Source: JBDGYW01 sp964518955 (GTDB lineage Bacteria > Gemmatimonadota > Gemmatimonadetes > Gemmatimonadales > GWC2-71-9). From it: a stretch of 64,000 nt of DNA. The first letter of the stretch is position 1, and every line of letters begins with the position of its first letter. This document shows, piece by piece, positions 9,345 through 18,695 of this stretch. The position numbers were made by a program, and so were the translations under genes. The stretch covers positions 1-64,000 of the forward strand of contig CAZFHS010000009.1 in the NCBI GenBank assembly GCA_964518955.1. Direction: 5' to 3'. Under the pieces are notes generated by a model. It did no database searches. It was not told the DNA's origin and saw only the letters and a list, made by a program, of their open reading frames with translations.

Positions 9345-11369
9345 ATGTCCCAAGCCGTCGTCTCCAGTTCGGAGGCTCTGGATCAACTGTGCGTGGACAC
9401 CATACGTCTATTGTCCGTCGACATGGTACAAAAGGCGAATTCTGGGCACCCCGGAGCACCGATGGGGCAGGCGCCATTGGGTTATCTGCTTTGGGCCAAA
9501 CATCTGCGGCACAACCCGGCCAATCCGGATTGGCCCGGGCGCGATCGGTTCGTCTTGTCGGGGGGGCATGCTTCGGCACTGCTGTACAGCCTGCTTCATC
9601 TATTCGGCTACGACCTCTCGTTGGAAGATTTGAAGGCGTTTCGCCAATGGGGCAGCCAGACTCCAGGACACCCCGAGTGCGGACATCCCGTCGGCACGGA
9701 GACGACCACTGGGCCGCTTGGGCAGGGCGTAGCGAATGCCGTGGGAATGGCGATCGCTCAGGCTCATCTCGAGGCTGAGTTTGGCAGAGAAGGGCATTCA
9801 CTGTTCGAGCACCGCACCTACTTCATAGCCGGTGACGGGGATCTGATGGAGGGCGTTTCTCACGAAGCGGCCTCGCTGGCGGGAAATTTGAAACTCCGCA
9901 ACCTGATCGGCTTCTATGACGACAACGCGATCACGATCGACGGAGCGGCGAGCCTCACCGTTACAGACGATGCCAAACAACGCTTCGAGTCGTATGGGTG
10001 GGACGTGCACGTGATCGATGACGGCAACGATCTGGCTGCCATAGACGCCGCCATAGAATCGGCCAAAGGAACCGACAAACCGTCGCTGATCATCGTCCGC
10101 ACGGAAATCGGTTACGGTAGCCCGAACAAGCAGGGGAAGGCTGCCGCGCACGGTGCTCCGCTCGGTGAGGATGAGGTAGAGCTCACGAAGGAGAACTTGG
10201 GGTGGGCACACACAGACCCATTCATCGTTCCGGATGACACCCGCGAGGTTTGGGATGCAGTGGTGCAGAGGGGCAGAGAAGCAGACGCAGGGTGGCAGGC
10301 GGAGTATGAAGCATACGCTGCTGCATTCCCCGAACTCGCCGCGGAGTTCACGCGGCGTCTGAATGGTGAGCTGCCGTCGGGCTGGGAAACGGCTATTCCG
10401 GATTTCTCATCCGAGGCCGCAATGGCCACACGTGGCGCTTCCGGGAAGGCCCTGAATGCAATCGCCGACGTGGTTCCAGACCTCATTGGAGGGTCTGCCG
10501 ACCTAGCTGCTTCCAACCTCACGATGATCAAGTCTTCGGAGCAGTTCACATCCGACAACCCATCGGGCCGCAACATCTATTTCGGCGTTCGCGAACATGC
10601 GATGGGGTCTGTGATGAACGGAATGGCCCTACACGGCTGCGTGCTGCCGTACGGCGGCACCTTCCTGGTGTTCTCCGACTACATGAGGCCCGCGATCCGG
10701 CTCGCCGCCATGATGGGACTCCACGTTGTATACGTCTACACTCACGATTCGATTGGGCTTGGCGAAGACGGCCCGACTCATCAGCCGGTCGAGATGCTCT
10801 CTGTTCTCCGAGCGATTCCCAACATGACGGTCATCCGGCCAGCTGACGCTGTGGAAACTGCTGACGCATGGCGAGTGGCAATGGAACGCAGGGGAGGGCC
10901 GGTGGCGCTGGTGCTGACGCGTCAGAAGTTGTCTCCGCTCGATCGCACTGGCCTCGATTCGGATAAGATCGGTGTGGCTAGGGGAGCCTATGTGCTCGCA
11001 GAAGCGGATGGCGGGGCGCCTGAGGCCTTGTTGATCGCCACCGGTTCAGAAGTAGAGATCGCACTCGAGGCCCGAGAGAAACTGCAGGGAGCTGGCATTC
11101 CGGTCCGCGTAGTCAATATGCCTTGTGCTGAGGTGTTTGCGGAGCAGGAAACGTCGTATCGCGATGAGGTTCTTCCGCAGGACGTCCGCGTCCGCGTCGC
11201 AATCGAAGCGGCTCACCCGATGTCATGGCATCGCTGGGTTGGTCTGGATGGCGATGTGGTCGGGATGGAGCGATTCGGAGCTTCGGCGCCATACGAGCGG
11301 CTGTACCAGGAGTTCGGCATCACCGCCGACGAAGCCGTTGCTCGCGTGCTAGCGCTGTTGGACCGATAA
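9345..11369 (+). CDS. tkt: Transketolase
   Basis: This 674-aa thiamine-diphosphate enzyme transfers two-carbon ketol units in the pentose phosphate and Calvin-type pathways. The start at 9345 is preceded by CGGAGAAC and gives the usual transketolase N-terminus (LCVDTIRLLSVDMVQ, SGHPGAPMG). The ThDP/Mg motif GDGDLMEGVSHEAASLAGN lies around residue 165, and the pyrimidine-domain signature, including YTHDSIGLGEDGPTHQPVE, around 465-480. The length is normal. The rpiA gene follows after 35 bp, forming a small pentose-phosphate operon. Confidence 0.97.
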   Translation: MSQAVVSSSEALDQLCVDTIRLLSVDMVQKANSGHPGAPMGQAPLGYLLWAKHLRHNPANPDWPGRDRFVLSGGHASALLYSLLHLFGYDLSLEDLKAFRQWGSQTPGHPECGHPVGTETTTGPLGQGVANAVGMAIAQAHLEAEFGREGHSLFEHRTYFIAGDGDLMEGVSHEAASLAGNLKLRNLIGFYDDNAITIDGAASLTVTDDAKQRFESYGWDVHVIDDGNDLAAIDAAIESAKGTDKPSLIIVRTEIGYGSPNKQGKAAAHGAPLGEDEVELTKENLGWAHTDPFIVPDDTREVWDAVVQRGREADAGWQAEYEAYAAAFPELAAEFTRRLNGELPSGWETAIPDFSSEAAMATRGASGKALNAIADVVPDLIGGSADLAASNLTMIKSSEQFTSDNPSGRNIYFGVREHAMGSVMNGMALHGCVLPYGGTFLVFSDYMRPAIRLAAMMGLHVVYVYTHDSIGLGEDGPTHQPVEMLSVLRAIPNMTVIRPADAVETADAWRVAMERRGGPVALVLTRQKLSPLDRTGLDSDKIGVARGAYVLAEADGGAPEALLIATGSEVEIALEAREKLQGAGIPVRVVNMPCAEVFAEQETSYRDEVLPQDVRVRVAIEAAHPMSWHRWVGLDGDVVGMERFGASAPYERLYQEFGITADEAVARVLALLDR

Positions 11370-11404
11370 CCCGATTCGCCTTCCCAGCAGACAGGGGACT
11401 ACAG

Positions 11405-12085
11405 ATGAGTGATACAGGAATCGACTTCGACGCCCAGAAGCGAGAAGCAGGAGCGCGCGCGGCACGTCTCGTGGCCTCGGGGATGATCGTTGGATTGGGT
11501 ACGGGGTCGACCGCCAACCACGCGACGAAAGCAATAGCTAGTGCATTGAAGAGTGGCGACCTCGAGGACATCCGGTGCGTAGCGACATCGAGACGCACCG
11601 AAAGCCTAGCGCTCGAACTCGGCATTCCGATTATCTCTCTGGAAGAGGTCCAGCAGATCGACATGACCATCGACGGTGCGGACGAGGTCGATCCAGCCGG
11701 CGACCTGATCAAGGGTGGCGGTGGAGCGTTGCTTCGTGAGAAGATCGTAGCGGTGGCGACCAAGCAGTACGTGATCATCGTGGATGAGACCAAGATGGTG
11801 GATCGGCTCGGCGTGGAATTCCCGCTACCCGTCGAAGTCGTGAAGTTTGGTTGGAGAACTCTCGAAGCACCTATTCGTGAGCTGGGTGCCGAACCCGTGA
11901 TGAGACACGAGTCAGCAGGGACCCCCTTCCAAACCGCATCGGGCAATTACATTTTGGATTGCCATTTTGAGGCAGGCATCGCAGATACGGCGGCGATGCA
12001 GCAGGCGTTGATTAGCATGGTCGGAGTGGTGGAGACAGGGTTGTTCGTCGGGATGAAGCCGGAGGTGATTGTGGGGAGAGGGTAA
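11405..12085 (+). CDS. rpiA: Ribose-5-phosphate isomerase A
   Basis: The 226-aa product interconverts ribose-5-phosphate and ribulose-5-phosphate. The start at 11405 has AGGGGAC upstream and gives the correct N-terminus. Diagnostic motifs are VGLGTGSTANH (phosphate loop, about residue 36), DGADEVD (about 93) and LIKGGGGALLREKIVA with the catalytic region (about 101-116). It directly follows transketolase, so one transcript would supply both non-oxidative pentose-phosphate enzymes. Confidence 0.96.
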   Translation: MSDTGIDFDAQKREAGARAARLVASGMIVGLGTGSTANHATKAIASALKSGDLEDIRCVATSRRTESLALELGIPIISLEEVQQIDMTIDGADEVDPAGDLIKGGGGALLREKIVAVATKQYVIIVDETKMVDRLGVEFPLPVEVVKFGWRTLEAPIRELGAEPVMRHESAGTPFQTASGNYILDCHFEAGIADTAAMQQALISMVGVVETGLFVGMKPEVIVGRG

Positions 12086-12155
12086 GGGGAGGGAGGGTGC
12101 CCGTTCGGCTCACGGCCCCTCTCCTTCTTCTCCCTTTCCTCCCTCCTCTCTTGAC
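12070..12155. repeat. Purine/pyrimidine inverted tract after rpiA
   Basis: A G/A-only stretch (about 12070-12098) is followed by its C/T-only counterpart (about 12113-12155), with a GC-rich middle. GGAGAGGG and CCCTCTCC arms could form a terminator stem for the tkt-rpiA transcript. It resembles other low-complexity spacers in this window. Confidence 0.4.
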
Positions 12156-12224
12156 ATCCCTAGTACCAACTACGAGACTCGCCAAGAACAGACATGAATG
12201 AGCCCCCGAGCCAAGGAGCCTCCA

Positions 12225-13517
12225 GTGATTAATCGTCGTGATTTCCTGAATACCATGGCGGGTACGGCGGCGATAGCCCCACCCGTGTTTCGCAATGATG
12301 GCCTAGAGAGAATACTCGCTGCGTCGGAAAAGGTGAGTGACAAGACGCCCCAGGAAGTCGCCGCCGATGAGAACTTCTGGTTTGCCGTGCAGCAGGCATT
12401 CATGGTCGACCGTAGCATCGTGAACCTGAACAACGGTGGGGTGTGCCCGAACCCAAAGGTGGTTCATGATGCACTCGTGCGGTACCTGACGATGGAGAAC
12501 ATGAACCCAGTGCATTACATGTGGAGAGTGTTGGAGCCACAGGTCGAGGCTGTAAGAACGCAACTCGCGCGGATGTTCGGCTGCGATCGAGAAGAACTTG
12601 CGATCACTCGGAATGCCAGTGAAGCCCTCGAGAATGCTCAGTTCGGTCTCGATCTAGAACGCGGAGACGAGGTTCTGACGACAGACCAGGATTATGGGCG
12701 CATGCTCACCACGTGGGACCAGCGGGTGCGCCGGGACGGAATCACGGTCAAGATGGTCTCGTTCCCGACTCCCGCGCCGAGTCTCGAGTATCTGAGGGAC
12801 ATGTTCGAGCAGGCGATAACGCCGCGGACAAAAGTGATTCATATGTGTCATATCACCAACCTGTCTGGCCAGATATTTCCGGTTGGAGCTATCAGCAGTA
12901 TGGCACGCGAGCGAGGAATTACGACTATCGTGGACGGTGCACACGCCTTCGCCCATTTCCCTTTCACGTATCAAGATCTCGAGTGCGACTTCTATGGCTG
13001 CTCGCTTCACAAATGGCTATTGGCACCGCGCGGTACAGGATTCCTGTTTGTCCGTAAGGAGAAAATCGAAAGCACCTGGCCGCTCATGGCGGCCAGAGAG
13101 CATCAGAACAACAACATTCGCAAGTTCGAAGAAATCGGAACACATCCCGCCTCGACTCACAATGCGATTGCTGAGGCTATCACATTCCATCAGGGCATTG
13201 GAATCGATCGTAAGTTTGCGCGACTGCGGTTCTTGAGGGATCGGTGGATGCGGCGGCTCGAAGGTCAACCTGGTGTGGTCCTTCATACCAGCTTTGACCC
13301 ATCGATGGCAGGAGGCCTGGCGAACGTCGGTCTCGAAGGGATCGCGCCTGGCGATCTGCGAGATCACATGTGGGACAAGCACCGCATCTTCGTCGTCGCG
13401 ATCGGTCACCCAGACTGCACGGGACTTCGCATCACACCGAACGTCTACACGACGCTGGACGAGGTAGATCGGTTTGCTGAGGCGATGGAGGATGTGATCG
13501 TAAACGGGCTGCCATAG
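12225..13517 (+). CDS. Exported class V aminotransferase-fold PLP protein (isopenicillin-N-epimerase-like)
   Basis: A GTG start at 12225 is chosen over an upstream ATG (12198) because AAGGAG stands six bases before it; the product (430 aa) then begins MINRRDFLNTMAGTAAIA, a Tat-type signal (RRDFL plus a weak hydrophobic region). The rest is a complete fold-type I PLP enzyme of the class V/cysteine-desulfurase family: NLNNGGVCPNP near the N-terminus, the PLP-contact region TRNASEALENAQ, a VDGAHAFAHFPF strand with the cofactor Asp, and the Schiff-base lysine in SLHKWLL. Family members act as epimerases, desulfurases or kynureninases; the substrate here is unknown. Tat export of a folded PLP enzyme is notable, and a paralogue lies at 56327-57649. 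Confidence 0.78.
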   Translation: MINRRDFLNTMAGTAAIAPPVFRNDGLERILAASEKVSDKTPQEVAADENFWFAVQQAFMVDRSIVNLNNGGVCPNPKVVHDALVRYLTMENMNPVHYMWRVLEPQVEAVRTQLARMFGCDREELAITRNASEALENAQFGLDLERGDEVLTTDQDYGRMLTTWDQRVRRDGITVKMVSFPTPAPSLEYLRDMFEQAITPRTKVIHMCHITNLSGQIFPVGAISSMARERGITTIVDGAHAFAHFPFTYQDLECDFYGCSLHKWLLAPRGTGFLFVRKEKIESTWPLMAAREHQNNNIRKFEEIGTHPASTHNAIAEAITFHQGIGIDRKFARLRFLRDRWMRRLEGQPGVVLHTSFDPSMAGGLANVGLEGIAPGDLRDHMWDKHRIFVVAIGHPDCTGLRITPNVYTTLDEVDRFAEAMEDVIVNGLP

Positions 13518-13925
13518 CAGCCCCACTGCTCGGCTGCACATGCCGGTAGGCCCCTCGCGCGCTGTTCGTTCGTGGGAACATATTGGCATGACCTAAACAG
13601 GCTGCCCGTTTACCACGAACGACGTTCGCGGGCAGACCGAGCGATCCTAAGTCGCCCAGCCGCTTACTAATGCGCGCTATGGGGCCACCGGCATGCTGCG
13701 CTCTATCCCCACATCAGACTAATGCGCCCGTGTTGCTGTGGAAGCTGGGGACAAAACTCCGCGGAGTTCCGCGTCTAGTTCATCTCATCTCTCCAAACCG
13801 ATCATGCCGTGGAAAAACGCTGATGGACGCGGACACCAGTTTGAATCGCGTGATCGGGCAATGCCTGTATATTTCCCGAGCAGGACGTGCCGGGTGTCCG
13901 GGCGCATGAGAGAACGAGTCAGTTC
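13518..13925. other. Non-coding gap with nested inverted repeats
   Basis: No coding frame is convincing in these 408 bp. Near its start are nested inverted repeats: a 9-bp pair (13567-13575 with 13613-13621), CGAACG-A-CGTTCG (13616-13628) and CTGCCCG/CGGGCAG (13602-13608 with 13629-13635). Some of these pairings are mutually exclusive. They could be the terminator of the preceding gene or a structured leader of the PLP lyase at 13926, but no known riboswitch class is recognisable. Confidence 0.35.
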
Positions 13926-15215
13926 ATGAGGATCAACGACGTGAAAGACTACAAGAAGCGTGATATCGACGGCAAAGAACTGAAGCCCGAGACTCTGATG
14001 ATGAGTTATGGGTACGATCCGAAGCTGTCCGAGGGGGCGGTTAAGGTCCCGATATTCCAGACATCGACGTTTGCGTTCGAGAATGCAGAAGAGGGCAAGG
14101 CCTTCTTCGAGATTGCCTACGGGCTGCGAGAGCAAGGGCCCTCCGAGGCATACGGCCTCATCTATAGTCGGCTCAACAATCCCGACCTCGAGGTGCTGGA
14201 AGATCGGCTCACTCTGTGGGATGGCGCCGAGGCTGCCGCGGCGTTCCAGAGCGGTATGGCTGCAATAGCTACGACTCTGCTTTCGTTCGTCAGGCCGGGC
14301 GACGCGCTCATCCTGAGCGAACCGCTCTATGGCGGATCAGATTACCTGATCAAGAACGTCTTGCCTGAGTTTGGGGTGACGCCGGTGAGCTTTGTAGCTG
14401 GTCAGCCCATGTCTGAGGTTGAGCAGTCGATCCGCGATCAGGTTGGCGATAAGCGAGTTAGTGCCGCGATAATCGAAACGCCCTCGAATCCAACCAATGC
14501 GCTGGTCGATATTTCCGGACTCGCCGACATCGTGCATTCGTTCGGCACTGACGACCACAAACCGGTCCTCATAGTGGACAACACTTTTCTAGGTCCTGTG
14601 TTTCAGCATCCGCTGAAGCACGGCGCGGACATCGTGTTGTATTCAGCCACCAAGTTCATCGGCGGTCACAGCGACTTGATCGCCGGTGCTGCGCTCGGCA
14701 GCGAAGAACTCATGGCCAAGGTGAAGGCGCTACGCACTTTCATGGGAACGATGGCGGACCCGTGGACCGGATGGTTGCTCATGCGCAGCCTCGAGACACT
14801 GCACATGCGGATGAAGACGCAGATGAAGAACGCGCAGCGTGTGGCGGACTTCCTGGCCCAACATCCCAAGGTGAAGAAGGTCCATTACATGGGGCTGATG
14901 CGCGAGGATGATCCGATGTACGAGGTATATAGGCGTCAGTGCTCGGCGCCAGGCTCATTGATCGCTTTCGAAGTTCAGGGTGGCGAAAAGGAGGCGTTCA
15001 GGTTCCTCAACTCACTCCAGATCGCCAAGCTAGCGGTTAGCCTCGGTGGGACAGAGTCTCTTGTTGAGCATCCGGGTTCGATGACGCATTCGGACATTCC
15101 GCCCGAAGATCAACGGCGGATGGGAATCACTCCGGGGCTGGTGAGGATGTCGGTCGGAGTGGAGCACCATGAAGATTTGATCTTGGATCTGGAGAGGGCA
15201 CTGGGGGAGGTGTAA
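13926..15215 (+). CDS. Cys/Met metabolism PLP lyase (methionine gamma-lyase / cystathionine gamma-synthase-like)
   Basis: This 429-aa enzyme belongs to the trans-sulfuration family, which forms or cleaves C-S bonds of homoserine-derived amino acids. Visible family features are YSRLNNPDLEVLEDRL, QSGMAAIATTLLSFVRPGD, the substrate-side tyrosine in EPLYGGSDYL, the cofactor Asp in VDNTFLGP and the Schiff-base lysine in YSATKFIGGHSD. The C-terminal SLGGTESLVEHPGSMTHSD is typical of methionine gamma-lyases and cystathionine enzymes. It is about 30 residues longer than E. coli MetB, mainly at the N-terminus. The start at 13926 fits the family; its ribosome binding site is weak. Sequence alone does not decide between synthase and lyase. 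Confidence 0.88.
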   Translation: MRINDVKDYKKRDIDGKELKPETLMMSYGYDPKLSEGAVKVPIFQTSTFAFENAEEGKAFFEIAYGLREQGPSEAYGLIYSRLNNPDLEVLEDRLTLWDGAEAAAAFQSGMAAIATTLLSFVRPGDALILSEPLYGGSDYLIKNVLPEFGVTPVSFVAGQPMSEVEQSIRDQVGDKRVSAAIIETPSNPTNALVDISGLADIVHSFGTDDHKPVLIVDNTFLGPVFQHPLKHGADIVLYSATKFIGGHSDLIAGAALGSEELMAKVKALRTFMGTMADPWTGWLLMRSLETLHMRMKTQMKNAQRVADFLAQHPKVKKVHYMGLMREDDPMYEVYRRQCSAPGSLIAFEVQGGEKEAFRFLNSLQIAKLAVSLGGTESLVEHPGSMTHSDIPPEDQRRMGITPGLVRMSVGVEHHEDLILDLERALGEV

Positions 15216-15242
15216 CAGAAGGCGGTACGGCGGTAGGGCGTT

Positions 15243-15905
15243 CTATCTGCGTGCTGCCCTGAGGGTTGCCAGTGCTGTTCGCACGCCTCGAGTGAACGAT
15301 TGTCCTTTCGCCAGCGTTTCGGCGGAGTAGCTCACTCGGCTTGGGACCTGGACGATTCGCCACCCACGTTGGGTCGCCTCCTTTACAATCTCGGTGCAGA
15401 ACTCAAAACCGTTCGCCGAAATCTCCAGCTCTTTGATGGCGCGCGGGCCAAATGCCTTGAGCCCGCATTGACTGTCGGCCACCCAAACCCCTGTAGCGAG
15501 AAATGTGACGACGTTGGCGCACCAGTTGAAGACGCGACGCGATCTGGGAATCTCATTCGGTCGGCCGAATCGGTTCGCGAACACGATATCGGCCCCGCCT
15601 TCGCACAACGGAGTCAGGAGCGCTGGAATGTCTGACGGATCGTGTTGCCCGTCTCCATCGAGTGTGACAACGGCCGTTGCGCCCAATAATTGAGCTGCGA
15701 CCAACCCAGTCTTCGTTGCAGCCCCCGGGCCTTGGTTGTTCTCGTGCGTCACTACTTGTGCACCGGCCCGCGTGGCTGCCGACCCCGTACCGTCTCTTGA
15801 TCCGTCGTCCACGACAATCACGCGGTCTGCGTATCCACTGGCAGCCGCAACCACGTCCGCTATTGTGGCAATCTCGTCGTACGCCGGGATAACCGCTACG
15901 ATCAT
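15243..15905 (-). CDS. GT2 glycosyltransferase, polyprenyl-phosphate (DPM1-like) type
   Basis: The 220-aa product has a GT-A fold with VIPAYDE at the N-terminus, VVDDGSRDGT (nucleotide-sugar binding) near residue 36 and the metal-binding LDGDGQHDP near residue 85. There are no transmembrane helices, as in the soluble Dpm1 group that loads mannose or another sugar onto polyprenyl phosphate. It starts 12 bp after the stop of the large membrane protein upstream, so the two are likely co-transcribed: a lipid-linked sugar donor synthase beside a GT-C-like user. Confidence 0.88.
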   Translation of the reverse strand: MIVAVIPAYDEIATIADVVAAASGYADRVIVVDDGSRDGTGSAATRAGAQVVTHENNQGPGAATKTGLVAAQLLGATAVVTLDGDGQHDPSDIPALLTPLCEGGADIVFANRFGRPNEIPRSRRVFNWCANVVTFLATGVWVADSQCGLKAFGPRAIKELEISANGFEFCTEIVKEATQRGWRIVQVPSRVSYSAETLAKGQSFTRGVRTALATLRAARR

Positions 15906-15917
15906 CGACTCATCGAT

Positions 15918-18542
15918 CTACGGGAGAAGCAGGAAGGCCACACGGCTTTGAGGATCGTTTATCACGGTCACCACTCCTGTCCGAGGGTCGTTGGCAAACT
16001 CGACGAAGGCGTTCACCTTCTGATGCAGCGATCCGTTTGGGTCGCGTTCTATTGATGGTGTGCCGGTATCAAAGATGATGCTGTTGAATCCGAGTGCCTG
16101 CAACCGCCTGAGTGTGAGTGGCGCATCTCCCTCTTGGTGGAGGCAGTTGAAGAAGCCGAGCTGGTTGTCGGCGATTCCCAAATGCTGCGGCCCGTCCGCA
16201 AGGAAGTAAGGGATAAACGTGCCTACTTGATAGAGGTACGGGCGCTCGGGCCTTTCGGAAGCATGTTCCAAGACCATCTCTTTGATGGTGCCGTAGCTTG
16301 GCGCCAGAACTTCCTGCATTGCCGCTGCCGATTGCTTTCCCAGTGCGTAGTCTAGCATGACACGCTCACCTGCGAACTGATTGAACCGTGTCGCCAGGGC
16401 CACGGTGATAGAGAGAGCCACGAACGAAGCGGCCGCGATTCGTATCGGCCGCCACGTACACTCCGAAATCAACAGTTCCAGTCCAAGCAATAATCCAAGC
16501 AGCGTTCCGATGCCGTACCATGGTACCCCGTTTCCGAGGAACGTCCACGACACCAGCAACAGGCCGGTGAACAAAGCAAGCGAGCGTGCCCAACGCGCCT
16601 CCTGTTTCCAGAATGCAGGTAACAACAAGACAAATGGGGCAAGCAGTATCGCAGGGAACATGGTCACGTAGAAACCGCCCACATCCAAGTTCATAACCGT
16701 TCGCCACCAGAGTGTGCCGTACCGGTCAGCTCCGCGATCTGGGCCCCAGTAACGATCCAACTCCTCGTTGCGGTCGGTACGCAAACAACTCGCATGCGTG
16801 GTGTCGATCGCTAGTGCTTCCGGCAGCATTCTGGTGCTTGGCCGCGCAGCGCCTGGGTTGATACCGCCGATACTGAAGTGCACGTCCTGAGTTTTGGGCG
16901 CGGTGCTCACGGGAAGGGGCATTGCCTCCTGGTACCGAATCGTGTTGAGAACCAACCACGGCACCACTCCGACCGCCGCACTCGCAGCAAAAAGCGTGAT
17001 GGCAACGAGGATGGGTCGAAAACGTCGGTTGTCGATCCATACCACGAGAGCGAGTAGGACGAAAAGACAAAGTCCGACCATTACTGAAGTGAGCTTCATC
17101 GCAAACGCAAATCCGGCGAACAGGCCGGCAAGGAGGAGCAGGCTGTGAGTGGACTTGCCGCGCTCGTTCTGACGCTCCTCGTGATCGTGTTCGGGCGCAG
17201 AGCGAAACAAAAACAGGAACAGCGCCAACGTCGCGAGCGCACCAATGAAAAACACTGCATTGTCCACCTTCATGTCGGCGTACGAGAAGTGGCTCACCAT
17301 TGGCATCGCGTAGTAGAGACATGCGGCGATGAGCCCGCCTGTTCTCGAGAACGATCCTCCGAACGCCAGGATAGCTCCGACAGCAAGGGGCCCCGTAAGC
17401 CAGTTGATCATCAATGCGGCAGTAGCGCCGAATGCAGTGTCGTGCCCGAAAAGCATAAAACCGAGTGAGGTGAGGTATTCCCACTGGAAGGTTGCGGTTG
17501 AGTAGATGGAATGTCCTAGCGAGGCCATTGCCCGGGGACGCATGAGATAGCTGTTCAGGTCATCGAAGCCGAGCGGTATCGGTCGGATCACGTGCAGGAA
17601 GTTGAGTGCAAACAGACTCAGTAATAGCCAAACGAGTAGCAGCTGCTTCCAGTCGGTTCGAATGCAGACAGGTTTGACTTCATTGAAGCATTGGGTCACC
17701 CAGAACTTTGCGTGACGGAAACAGACAACGGGAATCAACACGGCAGTTGCCCACACAACTGCTGGCCGTAATAACGACGCGATGCCCAACACCCACAGCA
17801 GAACGATCCACCCGCAAGCACCAAGCCCCGCACAGAACACTGCCTCCACCAAATCTGTCTGGGGTGGCGCGCGGAGTCTGAATAGCAGGAATCTGCCGAG
17901 TACGAGCAGCTCCAGCGTCACCAGGAGCACGACGAGGAACTGCGGGAGGATTCGTGTGGCAAACGCCTGCTGCATACATGCTGGCTCGAGTGCGTGGTAC
18001 CGAACTCCCTGGTCGCTCGCGAGCGCAGGGCCAAGGCAGCCGTCGGCATTCAGATCGTCGAAGCTCTGTTGCAGTGCGTGCAGAGTTGCGGAAGCGACAG
18101 CTGGGAATGTCTCAGCGGTGGGTTCAGGTATCAGGCGTGCATTGCCTTGAAGGCCGAGCGTCGTGAAGAGCAGCCAAACCAGACCGATGGATGTGAGAAG
18201 AAGGTGAAAAGGTGAGATGGAGAACCGACTAGGATGGGTGTGACGACGCCTCCAACGCCACACGATCTCAACGCCGACCAGTGTTAGGCACGCGATCACG
18301 TACCACAGGAACGGCTTGGCCTGGACGATTGTGTTGCTGAGGAACGGCAGCAGCGAGTGCAAGCCGCGGCAGAGGAGGGTGCCGTTAGCACACGCGAGTG
18401 AGACGTCGATCTGCTGTGATTGGGCCAGCAGCAGAGAGGAATGGTTTGGGGCGCCGATGAATGCGACGAAGGTGTAGACACCACATGCGGTAAGGAGGAC
18501 TGCTACCAGCGCGCTGTACACTCGAGGCGAGAAGCGGTTCAA
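15918..18542 (-). CDS. Large polytopic membrane protein, GT-C glycosyltransferase-like
   Basis: This 874-aa protein starts with a signal-anchor-like helix and contains roughly a dozen or more hydrophobic segments, with a soluble C-terminal part from about residue 760. The motif PLGFDDLNSYLMRPRAM after a membrane segment (about residue 325) resembles the acidic first-loop motif of GT-C enzymes, which use polyprenyl-phosphate sugars on the outer face of the inner membrane. The family assignment is tentative. The gene immediately precedes a Dpm1-like GT2 gene and follows the giant Thr-rich lipoprotein, a context consistent with transfer of sugars to an exported protein or glycan. Confidence 0.6.
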   Translation of the reverse strand: MNRFSPRVYSALVAVLLTACGVYTFVAFIGAPNHSSLLLAQSQQIDVSLACANGTLLCRGLHSLLPFLSNTIVQAKPFLWYVIACLTLVGVEIVWRWRRRHTHPSRFSISPFHLLLTSIGLVWLLFTTLGLQGNARLIPEPTAETFPAVASATLHALQQSFDDLNADGCLGPALASDQGVRYHALEPACMQQAFATRILPQFLVVLLVTLELLVLGRFLLFRLRAPPQTDLVEAVFCAGLGACGWIVLLWVLGIASLLRPAVVWATAVLIPVVCFRHAKFWVTQCFNEVKPVCIRTDWKQLLLVWLLLSLFALNFLHVIRPIPLGFDDLNSYLMRPRAMASLGHSIYSTATFQWEYLTSLGFMLFGHDTAFGATAALMINWLTGPLAVGAILAFGGSFSRTGGLIAACLYYAMPMVSHFSYADMKVDNAVFFIGALATLALFLFLFRSAPEHDHEERQNERGKSTHSLLLLAGLFAGFAFAMKLTSVMVGLCLFVLLALVVWIDNRRFRPILVAITLFAASAAVGVVPWLVLNTIRYQEAMPLPVSTAPKTQDVHFSIGGINPGAARPSTRMLPEALAIDTTHASCLRTDRNEELDRYWGPDRGADRYGTLWWRTVMNLDVGGFYVTMFPAILLAPFVLLLPAFWKQEARWARSLALFTGLLLVSWTFLGNGVPWYGIGTLLGLLLGLELLISECTWRPIRIAAASFVALSITVALATRFNQFAGERVMLDYALGKQSAAAMQEVLAPSYGTIKEMVLEHASERPERPYLYQVGTFIPYFLADGPQHLGIADNQLGFFNCLHQEGDAPLTLRRLQALGFNSIIFDTGTPSIERDPNGSLHQKVNAFVEFANDPRTGVVTVINDPQSRVAFLLLP

Positions 18543-18581
18543 CGGTCAGGGAAGTCCGGCCGAACTCCGGCGGAGTTGTGA

Positions 18582-18619
18582 CGTGGGCTTCCACCGATCC
18601 ACGATCGGGGAAGCCCACG
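18582..18619 (-). terminator. Long hairpin between giant lipoprotein and membrane-protein genes
   Basis: Arms 18582-18592 and 18609-18619 pair perfectly over 11 bp, followed after a one-base bulge by five more pairs (18594-18598 with 18604-18608) and a 5-nt loop. It lies about 77 bp after the giant gene (minus strand). It lacks a U tract, so it may be a terminator, an mRNA-stabilising 3' end, or a processing site that separates the two messages. Confidence 0.55.
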
Positions 18620-18695
18620 GTGTTGCAGACGCGAGGCCATCTGGTGGAGCTACGCTACGCAGGCTACAGAACCTGGCGCGAAGAACTCTTCGCAG

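Noticed and set aside
13835..13860. tRNA-like T-loop (GTTTGAATC)
   Set aside because: Flanking bases do not form a T stem, and no acceptor or anticodon arm can be drawn around it.
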